Part shown: positions 50,838 through 58,633 of the stretch, piece by piece
Numbering within the stretch: the first letter of the stretch is position 1
How the letters are laid out: every line of letters begins with the position of its first letter
NCBI RefSeq assembly: GCF_004134865.1
Contig: NZ_SDPO01000004.1
Location: forward strand, 62,001-126,000
DNA from: Agromyces fucosus
Lineage (GTDB): Bacteria > Actinomycetota > Actinomycetes > Actinomycetales > Microbacteriaceae
Length of the DNA stretch: 64,000 nucleotides
Reading direction: 5' to 3'
The notes under the pieces: model-generated
What the model was told of the DNA's origin: nothing
What the model saw: only the letters and a program-made list of their open reading frames with translations
Database searches by the model: none
Program-made: the position numbers and the translations under genes

Positions 50838-51884
50838 ATGCAGCAGATCGTGCCTCCCTACCTGCTCGACCGCATCGCCCAGGCCGCCGCCCCGCGATTC
50901 CCCATCGCGGCCGAGGCCGCGAGGCGCGCGCTGCTGCGCGAGCCTCCGGCGCGTCTCGGCATCGAGCCGCTGCCCGGACTGCCGAGCGTGCTCCCCGACG
51001 CCCCCTCGGCGCCCGACCGTCGCATCTCCGATGCCGAGGGCCGCGAGAAGCTGCCGGGTCGCCTCGTGCGCCGCGAGGGCGAGCGCGCGACGGGCGACGA
51101 GGCGGTCGACGACGCCTACGACGGCCTCGGCGACACGCATCGCATGTTCGAGCGCGTCTTCGGCCGCGACTCGATCGACGGCGCGGGCATGCCGCTCGAG
51201 GCGACCGTGCATTTCGGCGACAAGTACGACAACGCCTTCTGGGACGGCGAGCGCATGGTCTTCGGCGACGGCGACGGCGAGATCTTCCGCGGCTTCACCG
51301 ATTCGCTGAGCGTCATCGGCCACGAGCTGGCCCACGGGGTCACCGAGCACACGGCGAAACTGCGGTACCAGGGGCAGTCGGGCGCGCTCAACGAGCATGT
51401 CTCCGACGCGTTCGGCGCGCTCGTCGAGCAGTACGCGCTCGGCCAGGACGCGGAGGCGGCGAGCTGGCTCATCGGCGAGGGCATCTTCACCGACGAGGTG
51501 CAGGGGCGGGCGCTGCGTTCGATGATCGAGCCCGGCACCGCCTACGACGACGACGTGCTCGGCCGCGACCCGCAGCCCGGGCACCTGCGCGACTACATCG
51601 AGACCGACGACGACAACGGCGGCGTGCACCTGAACTCGGGCATCCCCAACCGGGCGTTCGCGCTCGCCGCGACCGAGCTCGGCGGCTTCGCCTGGGAGCA
51701 CGTCGGGCGCATCTGGTACGACGTGCTCACCTCGGGCCGGCTGTCGCCCGACGAGGACTTCGCCGGATTCGCGGCGGAGACCGTGCGCTCGGCGCGCGAG
51801 CGCTTCGGCCCCGAAAGCCGCGAGGAGCTGGCCGTCATGCACGGCTGGTCTGCGGTCGGCATCGAGGTGCCGCCCGCCGGGTAG
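50838..51884 (+). CDS. M4 metallopeptidase, protealysin-like (cytoplasmic type)
   Basis: A 348-residue thermolysin-family zinc protease. The zinc site is VIGHELAHGVTEH (His162, Glu163, His166), the third ligand Glu186 is in GALNEHVSDAFG, and the catalytic His is near 264 in GGVHLNSGIPNRAF. There is no signal peptide; instead the protein opens with QQIVPPYLLDRIAQ, the PPL-type short propeptide motif of protealysin-like proteases. In known cases these act inside or are released without Sec signals, and an adjacent emfourin protein inhibits them, exactly the arrangement here. Confidence 0.9.
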   Translation: MQQIVPPYLLDRIAQAAAPRFPIAAEAARRALLREPPARLGIEPLPGLPSVLPDAPSAPDRRISDAEGREKLPGRLVRREGERATGDEAVDDAYDGLGDTHRMFERVFGRDSIDGAGMPLEATVHFGDKYDNAFWDGERMVFGDGDGEIFRGFTDSLSVIGHELAHGVTEHTAKLRYQGQSGALNEHVSDAFGALVEQYALGQDAEAASWLIGEGIFTDEVQGRALRSMIEPGTAYDDDVLGRDPQPGHLRDYIETDDDNGGVHLNSGIPNRAFALAATELGGFAWEHVGRIWYDVLTSGRLSPDEDFAGFAAETVRSARERFGPESREELAVMHGWSAVGIEVPPAG

Positions 51885-51927
51885 CGTTCACCGGCCGCGT
51901 TCGTCGACCGCGGAGTACGATCACCCC

Positions 51928-52239
51928 ATGGACGTCATCGTGTCCCGGAGCGGGGGCCTCGCCGGCACCCGGCTCACCTGGGAGGTTCGCGTCGACGAGC
52001 AGCCCGACCCCGACGAGTGGTACATCCTCATCGACGAGATCCCGTGGGGCGAACCGCCACCGGTGCCTCCCGAGCCCGACCGCTTCGTCTACCGCATCCG
52101 CTGCGAACCGCATGAGGCGACGCTCGCCGAGCGCCAGCTCACGGGGCCGTGGCGTCAGCTCGTCGATCGGGTGCAGGAGACGACGGATCCGAAGCGGCTC
52201 GGCGCGCCCGAATCGCGGCCACCACGCCCCACGCGATGA
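51928..52239 (+). CDS. Emfourin-type protealysin inhibitor
   Basis: A 103-residue protein. The N-terminus VIVSRSGGLAGTRLTWEVRV matches the emfourin pattern (basic-S-G-G-x-x-G-x-x-x-x-W/V), followed by WYILIDEIPW and FVYRIRCEPHEATLAERQL. Emfourins are slow-binding inhibitors of M4 protealysin-like proteases and are encoded next to them, as here (43-bp gap). TACGAT (51916-51921) ends 6 nt before the ATG, so it can be expressed separately from the protease. Its last 101 bp overlap the convergent YhhN gene; the basic tail encoded there may be dispensable. Confidence 0.82.
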   Translation: MDVIVSRSGGLAGTRLTWEVRVDEQPDPDEWYILIDEIPWGEPPPVPPEPDRFVYRIRCEPHEATLAERQLTGPWRQLVDRVQETTDPKRLGAPESRPPRPTR

Positions 52240-52831
52240 GGCCCTGCGCCGCCAGGTAGGTCGACATGACGACGAAGTCGTGCGCGGCGAACTCGTACCC
52301 CGGCAGGAACCTGCCGAGGGCGAGCACCGAGTCGGAGACGATGAAGAACGCTCCGCCGAGCACGACCCACCTGCCGTGCATCGACGCGCACATCGCCATC
52401 GTGCCGATGGCCGCCGCGTAGAGCACGATCGGGGCGGCGAGCGCCCCCGCGTGCGGCAGGAGCAGGCCGAGCATGACGATCATCCATGCCCAGTAGGCGT
52501 ACGACCAGACGGGAGGGCGGCGACGGGCACGCGGCATCCGCAGGAAGAGCACGATGTAGACGACATGCGCGAGCAGGAACGAGGAGAGGCCCGCCACGAA
52601 CCATCCGTCGCCGGGGAACGACAGCAGCACGTCGCCGCCCCACGAGAAGGCGATGCCCGCCAGGAGCAGCGGCGCGGGCGCGCGGAGCGGCCGCGCGAGG
52701 AGCACGACCGCGAGGGCGAGCAGCGGCATCAGCAACGCCTTCGTGGCCGTCACGCTCCACGCCGGCCCGACGTACAGCAGCACGAGGTGCAGCGCCGAGA
52801 CGACGAGGTACGGGATGAACGCAGGCAGCAC
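52139..52831 (-). CDS. YhhN-family lysoplasmalogenase-like membrane protein
   Basis: A 230-residue protein with about eight transmembrane segments: LLLAGIAFSWGGDVLLSFPG carries the family acidic residues and FFIVSDSVLALGRFLP the second signature. Members cleave vinyl-ether lysophospholipids or related lipids. GTG 52831 is preferred because TACGAT ends 6 nt before it on the minus strand; the longer frame starting 48 nt upstream would begin inside the FKBP terminator. 3' end overlaps the emfourin gene by 101 bp. Confidence 0.87.
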   Translation of the reverse strand: MLPAFIPYLVVSALHLVLLYVGPAWSVTATKALLMPLLALAVVLLARPLRAPAPLLLAGIAFSWGGDVLLSFPGDGWFVAGLSSFLLAHVVYIVLFLRMPRARRRPPVWSYAYWAWMIVMLGLLLPHAGALAAPIVLYAAAIGTMAMCASMHGRWVVLGGAFFIVSDSVLALGRFLPGYEFAAHDFVVMSTYLAAQGLIAWGVVAAIRARRAASDPSSPAPDRRADATAP

Positions 52832-52854
52832 CCCCGAATCGTAGCCGAGCGCGA

Positions 52855-52888
52855 CGAAGGCCGGTGGGCTCGCGCCCACCGGCCTTCG
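52855..52888 (-). terminator. FKBP terminator
   Basis: A perfect 15-bp stem, CGAAGGCCGGTGGGC (52855-52869) and its complement 52874-52888, with tetraloop TCGC, 18 bp past the FKBP stop. It separates FKBP from YhhN and helps define the YhhN start. No long U-tract. Confidence 0.82.
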
Positions 52889-52906
52889 CAGTGATCGGGA
52901 GTCGGC

Positions 52907-53278
52907 TCAGCTGACGCCGAGCAGGTCGATCACGAAGATGAGGGTCTTGCCCGACAGCTGGTGTCCGCCGCCGGCGGGGCCGTATGCCTGGTGCGGGGGA
53001 ACCGTGAGCTTGCGGCGGCCGCCGACCTTCATGCCGGGGATGCCCTCCTGCCAACCGCTGATGAGCGCCTGGAGGGGGAAGTTGATGGACTGGCCGCGAC
53101 CCCACGAGGAGTCGAACTCCTCGCCGCTGTCGTACTCGACGCCGAGGTAGTGCACGTCGACGGTCGAGCCGGGCTGCGCCTCTGCGCCGTCGCCGACGAC
53201 GATGTCTTCGATCACCAGCTCGACGGGGGCCGGCCCCTCGGGAGCGTCGATCTCGGGCTTGCTGTTCGTATCGGTCAT
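52907..53278 (-). CDS. FKBP-type peptidyl-prolyl cis-trans isomerase
   Basis: A 123-residue single-domain FKBP: VDVHYLGVEYDSGEEFDSSW, LQALISGWQEGIPGMKVGGR, RKLTVPPHQAYGP and KTLIFVIDLLGV include the usual active-site aromatic residues. No signal peptide, so cytoplasmic; it assists prolyl isomerisation in folding. Has its own terminator. Confidence 0.95.
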   Translation of the reverse strand: MTDTNSKPEIDAPEGPAPVELVIEDIVVGDGAEAQPGSTVDVHYLGVEYDSGEEFDSSWGRGQSINFPLQALISGWQEGIPGMKVGGRRKLTVPPHQAYGPAGGGHQLSGKTLIFVIDLLGVS

Positions 53279-53379
53279 GCATCAAGTTGAGCAGGTTCGC
53301 GGGCTCGTCGCAATCGCGGACGAACGTCCACCCCCCTCTTGCGCTGACTGCGAACACGTTGCACGCTTGAGACCTAGAA

Positions 53380-53434
53380 CTCGTCGCCCCGTAGAGATGT
53401 CGGCCATGCCACACCACAGGGCGGCGAGTTTTTT
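53380..53434 (+). ncRNA. Orphan intrinsic terminator, possibly the 3' end of a small RNA
   Basis: CTCGTCGCCC (53380-53389) and GGGCGGCGAG (53419-53428) pair at 9 of 10 positions around a 29-nt loop and are followed by T6 (53429-53434), the best U-tract in the window. It points along plus, yet no plus-strand gene ends in the 1.1 kb before it. A weak promoter TTGCGC (53339-53344), 17 nt, CACGCT (53362-53367) would give an RNA of about 60 nt. The 198-bp gap otherwise holds no gene. Terminator likely, small RNA only possible. Confidence 0.35.
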
Positions 53435-53476
53435 GCCCCGAGATCCGGCTGTTTCGTCCACCGGGCAGCGGATGCC

Positions 53477-54646
53477 TCAGCTCAGCAGCACCCGGCGATC
53501 GACGACGATCGCGTCGAGCAGGCCCCGCTCGTCGGCGAACGTGCGTTCGTTCGCGAGCCCGGTGGCGATGCGCTGGCGGGTGAACGCGAGGTGCGTGGCA
53601 TCCGTGACGAGCTTCCGCATGACGCGGGTGCGCGCGGGCGTCTGCGACTTCGCCCACGCCTTCGCCTGACGGCGGCCCGCCGGCGTGGCGAGCATCTCGA
53701 CCTCCGCCGGACTGAACCACCCGGCGGCGCCGTACTCGGCGAGCCGGTGGCGGGTGACCCGCACCTCCTGCCGGCGGAGGAGCACGGTCAGCACGATCGC
53801 GGCGATGAAGATCGGCACCTGCACCGTGAAGTAGAGGCCGATCGCGTCGTCGGCGAAGGTGAGCGAACCGTTCCAGAGGGCGTGCAGGGCGATCGCGCCG
53901 AGGAGGCCCAGCAGGAACCATCCGACGACGCCGGCTCCCCCGCCGCGCCTGGCGCCGATGCCGATCGCGAGGCCCGTGCACGCCGTGAAGAGCACGTGGG
54001 CGAAGGGAGAGAAGAGGCCGCGCACGATGAAGGTGGCACCGAGGGTCTCTGCGCCGCCTTCGGCGAGCGCGGCGCCGAAGTAGAGCACGTTCTCGGTGAA
54101 GGCGAAGCCGGCGGCGACCGTCGCGGCGTAGACGAGCCCGTCGACAGGGCCGTCGAAGTGCGAGCGCGAGAAGGCGAAGATCAGGAGCACCCCGAGCCCC
54201 TTCGCGACCTCCTCGACGATCGGCGCCTGCACGACCGCCTGCAGCGCCTCGTCGGTCGCTCCGCCGGGTTCGGCGAAGGCCATCGCGAGCTGCAGCCCGA
54301 GGTCGACCACGAGCGCGATCGCCACCGACACGGCAGCACCCCAGAGGAAGGCGAACCACAGGGCCCAACGCGGCTCGGGTTCCCAGCGATCGACCCAGCG
54401 CACCGCGAGGAGCACGAGCGCGAGCGGCACGAGGGCGAGGAGCGAACCGATGAGGAGCGTCGACACCCCGAGCCCCACGGCGAGGTAGGCGAGCACCAGC
54501 AGGCCGACGAACCCCGCGACGACGATCCCGATGACCGCGAAGAGCAGCCCGCCGCTGCGCGCCTTCGGCGGCGCCGTCCAGATCGGCGGCGCCGGCGACG
54601 GGTTCACGGCGGGTTCAGGGGCTGACTGCGGGGCCACGGAGGTCAC
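53477..54646 (-). CDS. PrsW-family intramembrane metalloprotease
   Basis: A 389-residue membrane protein with about eight transmembrane helices. The PrsW motifs are complete: APIVEEVAKGLG (EExxK), FAFTENVLYFG, FAHVLFTACTG and LHALWNGSL with the metal-binding His residues. A Pro/Ala-rich N-terminus (about 30 residues) and a cytoplasmic C-terminal domain of about 110 residues flank the core. PrsW cleaves anti-sigma factors in Bacillus; the target here is unknown and no anti-sigma gene is nearby. GTG start with TAGGCT 6 nt upstream on the minus strand (leaderless). Confidence 0.9.
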   Translation of the reverse strand: MTSVAPQSAPEPAVNPSPAPPIWTAPPKARSGGLLFAVIGIVVAGFVGLLVLAYLAVGLGVSTLLIGSLLALVPLALVLLAVRWVDRWEPEPRWALWFAFLWGAAVSVAIALVVDLGLQLAMAFAEPGGATDEALQAVVQAPIVEEVAKGLGVLLIFAFSRSHFDGPVDGLVYAATVAAGFAFTENVLYFGAALAEGGAETLGATFIVRGLFSPFAHVLFTACTGLAIGIGARRGGGAGVVGWFLLGLLGAIALHALWNGSLTFADDAIGLYFTVQVPIFIAAIVLTVLLRRQEVRVTRHRLAEYGAAGWFSPAEVEMLATPAGRRQAKAWAKSQTPARTRVMRKLVTDATHLAFTRQRIATGLANERTFADERGLLDAIVVDRRVLLS

Positions 54647-54655
54647 CGGGGCAGC

Positions 54656-56110
54656 CTATCGAGCGGCGGGGTCCTCGGACACGTCGGTCGCGACGCGCTC
54701 GTCGAACATGACACCCGGGTTCAGGATGCCTCGCGGGTCGAAGAGCGCCTTGATGCCGCGCTGCAGTTCGTACGAGTCGTCGCCGAGCTCGTCGGCGAGC
54801 CAGCGCCGCTTCAGGATGCCGACCCCGTGCTCCCCGGTGAGCGTGCCGCCCAGAGCGACGGCGGTGCGGAACATGTCGTCGGCCGCGGCCCACACGTGCT
54901 CGGGCACCTCGTCGCCGGTGAAGACGAAGTTCGGGTGCAGGTTGCCGTCGCCGGCGTGCGCGATCGTCGGGATCTCGATGCCGTGGCGCCGGCCGATCTC
55001 CTCGATCGCGCGGAACATCTCGGGCAGGCGCGAACGCGGCACGGCGACGTCCTCGATGAGCACCTGGCCCGAGGCGGCGAGCGCCGGATGCATCGCGCGG
55101 CGGATGCCGAGGAGGCGGTCGCCGGCCGCGGCATCCGCCGAGAGGCTGACCCGGCCGCCGGCCGCGGCGAACAGGCCTGCGATCTCGTCGGCCTCGTCGG
55201 CGGCCCCTGCCCCATCGCACTGGGCGAGCAGGAAGGTCTCGGATGCGCCGAGCGACTCGAGCGGCGTGCCCGCGATGCCGTCGGCGCCGAGGTACGCGGC
55301 GACGCGCGCGAGCCCCGCGGCGTCGATGAGTTCGAGCACGGCGGGCCGGAGGCGCGCCGCGGTGACGGCAGCGCATGCCGCGGCGGCCGCCTCGACGTCG
55401 GGGAGCACCGCGGCGACGGTGACCGTCTCGCCGGGCGTGATCGGCCGCAACCGCACGGTCGCCTCGACGATCACCCCGAGCGTGCCCTCCGAGCCCGTGA
55501 ACAGCGCGGTGAGGTCGTACCCCGTGACGCCCTTGACGGTGCGGTGGCCGGTGCGCAGCAGGCGCCCGTCGGCGAGTACCACCGCGAGGCCGAGCACGGC
55601 CTCGCGGGTCACGCCGTACTTCGCGCAGAGGAGCCCGCCGGCGTTCGTGGCGATGTTGCCGCCGATCGAGGAGATGGCACGGCTCGCCGGGTCGGGGGCG
55701 AACCACAGGCCGAGCGGGGCGAGCCCGTCGTTGAGGTCGCCGTTCAGCACCCCGGGCTCGACGACCGCGAGCTCGTCGGCCTCGGAGATCTCGAGCACCC
55801 GGTTCATGCGCGAGAGATCGAGCACGATCGCGCCGGGGCTCGCGATGGCCCCGCCTGCCAGGCCCGTGCCCGCGCCCCGCGGCACGACCGGGGTGGAGGT
55901 CTCGTGCGCGATGCGAATGACCGCCTGCACCTCGGCGACGGATGCCGCGTGCACGACCGCGATCGGCGGGGTGGCGCTGCGCCACCCCGATCGGTCCTCG
56001 CGAACCGCGTCGAGATCAGCGGACGCGGTCGAGACGGCGGCACCGAGGGCGTCTCGCAGGAGGGTCACGACGGCAGGCGGCATCCCACCACCATACGGCT
56101 CGGCGCTCAT
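54656..56110 (-). CDS. FAD-linked oxidase (GlcD/D-lactate dehydrogenase type)
   Basis: A 484-residue flavoprotein of the VAO/PCMH superfamily. The FAD-binding half has VVPRGAGTGLAGGA, SSIGGNIATNAGGLLCAKYG and KGVTGYDLTALFTGSEGTLG; the substrate cap ends with PTIAHAGDGNLHPNFVF and GEHGVGILKR, typical of glycolate oxidase subunit GlcD or D-lactate/D-2-hydroxyacid dehydrogenases. No partner GlcE/GlcF genes are adjacent, so a stand-alone D-2-hydroxyacid dehydrogenase is more likely. Divergent from the repair fusion gene by 48 bp. Confidence 0.9.
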   Translation of the reverse strand: MSAEPYGGGMPPAVVTLLRDALGAAVSTASADLDAVREDRSGWRSATPPIAVVHAASVAEVQAVIRIAHETSTPVVPRGAGTGLAGGAIASPGAIVLDLSRMNRVLEISEADELAVVEPGVLNGDLNDGLAPLGLWFAPDPASRAISSIGGNIATNAGGLLCAKYGVTREAVLGLAVVLADGRLLRTGHRTVKGVTGYDLTALFTGSEGTLGVIVEATVRLRPITPGETVTVAAVLPDVEAAAAACAAVTAARLRPAVLELIDAAGLARVAAYLGADGIAGTPLESLGASETFLLAQCDGAGAADEADEIAGLFAAAGGRVSLSADAAAGDRLLGIRRAMHPALAASGQVLIEDVAVPRSRLPEMFRAIEEIGRRHGIEIPTIAHAGDGNLHPNFVFTGDEVPEHVWAAADDMFRTAVALGGTLTGEHGVGILKRRWLADELGDDSYELQRGIKALFDPRGILNPGVMFDERVATDVSEDPAAR

Positions 56111-56158
56111 GTCCGATTCCCGCTGGTCGATGTCGGCCGGTCATGACAGGCTGGTCGC

Positions 56159-57775
56159 ATGACGAGCACCGCCAGCACCGCCTCCGCCCGTCGCCGGCTG
56201 CACGGCGACCCGCTCGACGACCCCGAGTTCGCCGAGCGGTACCGTGCGATGCAGGCGCGCGACGCCCGTTTCGACGGGCAGTTCATCACGGGCGTGCACT
56301 CGACGGGCATCTACTGCCGGCCGAGCTGCCCGGCGGTCGCCCCGAAGGCGTCGAACGTGAGCTTCTACCTCACCGCCGCCGCGGCGCACGAGGCCGGGCT
56401 GCGGGCCTGCAAGCGCTGCCTGCCCGACGCGGTGCCCGGCTCTCCCCAGTGGGACCTCCGCGACGACCTCGCCGCACGCGCCATGCGCCTCATCGCCGAC
56501 GGCGTCGTCGAGCGCGAGGGCGTGCCGGGGCTCGCTGCCCGGCTCGGCTACACGCCGCGGCACCTCACGCGCGTGCTCACGGCAGAACTCGGCGCCGGAC
56601 CGCTCGCCCTCGCTCGGGCGCATCGGGCGCAGACCGCGCGCGCGCTGCTCACCTCGACGGCGCTCCCCGCTGCCGACGTGGCCTTCGCCTCGGGCTTCGG
56701 GAGCATCCGGCAGTTCAACGACACCATCCGTGAGGTCTACGAGCGGAGCCCGCTCGAGCTGCGTGCCGCGGCTCGCGTGCGCGAGCGGCGGCCGAGTTCG
56801 GCCGGCGCCGTCCGTGCGACCACGACCGCGGCGTCGACGGCGGGCGGTTCAGCCGGCTCGCCCGACTCGGCTCACGCCGCCATCGACGGCGGGGTGGTGC
56901 GACTGAAGCTGCCCGCTCGGCCGCCCTTCGACGCCGCCGGCGTCTTCGACTGGCTCTCGGCTCGCGCCCTCGACGGCGTCGAGCGGGCCGGTGACGACCA
57001 CTACGAGCGGACCCTCCGCCTGCCGGGCGGCCCGGCGGTCGTGGCGTTCACCGCTTCGGGCGACGCGGCGGCGCCCGCGATCGAGGTCGAGGCGCGCCTC
57101 GCGACGCTCGCCGACCTGCCGCCGCTCGTCGCGAGGGTGCGGCGGCTCTTCGACCTCGACGCCGACGCCGTGGCAATCGACGCCGCGCTCTCCCGCGACC
57201 CGGCGCTCGCGGCATCCGTGGCCGAGACACCGGGCATCCGCGTTCCCGGATGCCTCGATCCGCACGAACTCGTGTTCCGCGCGCTCATCGGGCAGCAGAT
57301 CTCGGTGAAGGCGGCCCGCACCGCTCTCGCCCGGCTCGCCGCCGAGCTCGGCGAGCGAGTCGCCCCGTACTCCGACGGGGCGCCGACGACGCTCTTCCCG
57401 TCCGCCTCGACCATCGCCGAGCACGGCCACGAGGTGCTCAGGGGGCCGGCGGCTCGCGTGCGCACCATCGTCGACGTCGCGAATCGGCTCGCGTCGGGGT
57501 CGCTCGTCGTCGCCTTCGAGCGCGAGCGCATCGAACTGCAGGCCGATCTGCTCGCCGTTCCCGGCATCGGGCCCTGGACGGCCGGCTACGTCGCGATGCG
57601 CGTGACACGGGCGCCCGACGTGCTGCTCACGGGCGATCTCGCGCTGCGCAACGGCGCCGAGATCCTGGGGCTTCCGTCGACCGCGAGCGAGCTGGCGACC
57701 CTCGGCACGCGGTGGGCGCCGTGGCGCAGCTACGCCTCGATGCACCTCTGGCGCGCCGCTGCGAGAAAGATCTGA
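56159..57775 (+). CDS. alkA: Ada-N / AraC-HTH / AlkA fusion (DNA-3-methyladenine glycosylase)
   Basis: A 538-residue alkylation-repair protein. Residues about 15-90 are the Ada zinc domain with all four Cys (IYCRPSC: Cys53, Cys57; CKRC: Cys84, Cys87), the methylphosphotriester sensor. An AraC-type HTH follows ([36 protein letters not shown]). From about 245 to the end is an AlkA glycosylase: HhH in [18 protein letters not shown] and catalytic Asp493 in [10 protein letters not shown]. The O6-methylguanine transferase half of Ada is absent. Same architecture as mycobacterial AdaA-AlkA. CAGGCT ends 6 nt before the ATG. Likely self-inducing upon methylation. Confidence 0.93.
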   Translation: MTSTASTASARRRLHGDPLDDPEFAERYRAMQARDARFDGQFITGVHSTGIYCRPSCPAVAPKASNVSFYLTAAAAHEAGLRACKRCLPDAVPGSPQWDLRDDLAARAMRLIADGVVEREGVPGLAARLGYTPRHLTRVLTAELGAGPLALARAHRAQTARALLTSTALPAADVAFASGFGSIRQFNDTIREVYERSPLELRAAARVRERRPSSAGAVRATTTAASTAGGSAGSPDSAHAAIDGGVVRLKLPARPPFDAAGVFDWLSARALDGVERAGDDHYERTLRLPGGPAVVAFTASGDAAAPAIEVEARLATLADLPPLVARVRRLFDLDADAVAIDAALSRDPALAASVAETPGIRVPGCLDPHELVFRALIGQQISVKAARTALARLAAELGERVAPYSDGAPTTLFPSASTIAEHGHEVLRGPAARVRTIVDVANRLASGSLVVAFERERIELQADLLAVPGIGPWTAGYVAMRVTRAPDVLLTGDLALRNGAEILGLPSTASELATLGTRWAPWRSYASMHLWRAAARKI

Positions 57776-57808
57776 TGTCTCGGTCGACGGTCGGCTAAGA
57801 TCGCCGTC

Positions 57809-58480
57809 ATGGCGGTCACTGACGAAGCGATCCTGAAGATCAAGGCGATGATCGTGTCGGGCGAACTGCGCCCCGGCGATCGGCTCGAGCCCGAGAAGGA
57901 GCTGAGCGAACGACTCGGACTCAGTCGGTCATCGCTCCGCGAGGCCGTCAAGGCGCTCGAGGTGATCCGGGTGCTCGACGTGCGTCGAGGCGACGGAACC
58001 TACGTCACGAGCCTCGAGCCGACCCTGCTCCTCGAGGCGATGAGCTTCGTGGTGGACCTGCACAGCGATCAGTCGGTGCTCGAGATCTTCGCGGTGCGCC
58101 GGGTGCTCGAACCGGCGACCTCGGCGCTGGCCGCTCAGAACGCGGAACCCGAGGACCTCGCCCACCTGCACGAACTCCTCGGCAGCGTCGACGCGGCATC
58201 CGACATCGAGACGCTCGTCGCGCACGACCTCGACTTCCATCGCGGCATCGCCTCGGCAGCCGGCAACTCGTACCTCGCGGGCCTGCTCGAATCGATGTCG
58301 AGCCACACCGTGCGCGCGCGAATCTGGCGCGGCATCACGCAGGAGGATGCGACGGGGCGGACCATCGCGGAGCACGGCGCGATCCTCGCGGCCCTCGAAC
58401 AGCACGATCACGAGCTGGCGCGCGCGCTGACGCTGACCCACATCGCCGGCGTCGAGAACTGGCTGCGTGCGGCGTTGTGA
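57809..58480 (+). CDS. GntR-family (FadR subfamily) regulator of the sugar-acid operon
   Basis: A 223-residue repressor. The winged helix reads LRPGDRLEPEKELSERLGLS then RSSLREAVKALEVIRVLDVR; the FCD effector domain has the metal/ligand His set, including ETLVAHDLDFHRGIASAAGN and EHGAILAALEQHD. Family members sense sugar acids or other carboxylates. It is the first gene upstream of the sugar-acid transport/dehydratase operon on the same strand. TAAGAT (57796-57801) ends 7 nt before the ATG, so it is leaderless with its own promoter. Confidence 0.9.
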   Translation: MAVTDEAILKIKAMIVSGELRPGDRLEPEKELSERLGLSRSSLREAVKALEVIRVLDVRRGDGTYVTSLEPTLLLEAMSFVVDLHSDQSVLEIFAVRRVLEPATSALAAQNAEPEDLAHLHELLGSVDAASDIETLVAHDLDFHRGIASAAGNSYLAGLLESMSSHTVRARIWRGITQEDATGRTIAEHGAILAALEQHDHELARALTLTHIAGVENWLRAAL

Positions 58481-58556
58481 ATCGGCGTCTCGAAGTCAGC
58501 ACCGTGGGTGCAGCCCGCCGATTCGGCGACCGTGACGAACTTGTGATGCGGACAGC

Positions 58557-58585
58557 TTGACAATGATCTGATGTTCGCCCATCGT
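58557..58585 (+). promoter_or_regulatory. Promoter of the sugar-acid operon
   Basis: A consensus -35 TTGACA (58557-58562), 17-nt spacer and CATCGT (58580-58585) lie 49 bp upstream of the binding-protein ATG, which has GTGGAGGA as ribosome site. The 153-bp gap is AT-richer than its surroundings. A GntR site is expected around the -10 box (GGTCATGATCC follows at 58587-58597), but no clean palindrome is visible. Confidence 0.55.
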
Positions 58586-58633
58586 TGGTCATGATCCTAT
58601 TGGATATTTCATTTCTCAACGTGGAGGAACACC

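Noticed and set aside
53281-53345. 6C-type actinobacterial RNA because of the CCCCCC run
   Set aside because: Only one C6 run and no pair of C-loop hairpins; a short GGAC/GTCC stem precedes but does not enclose it.
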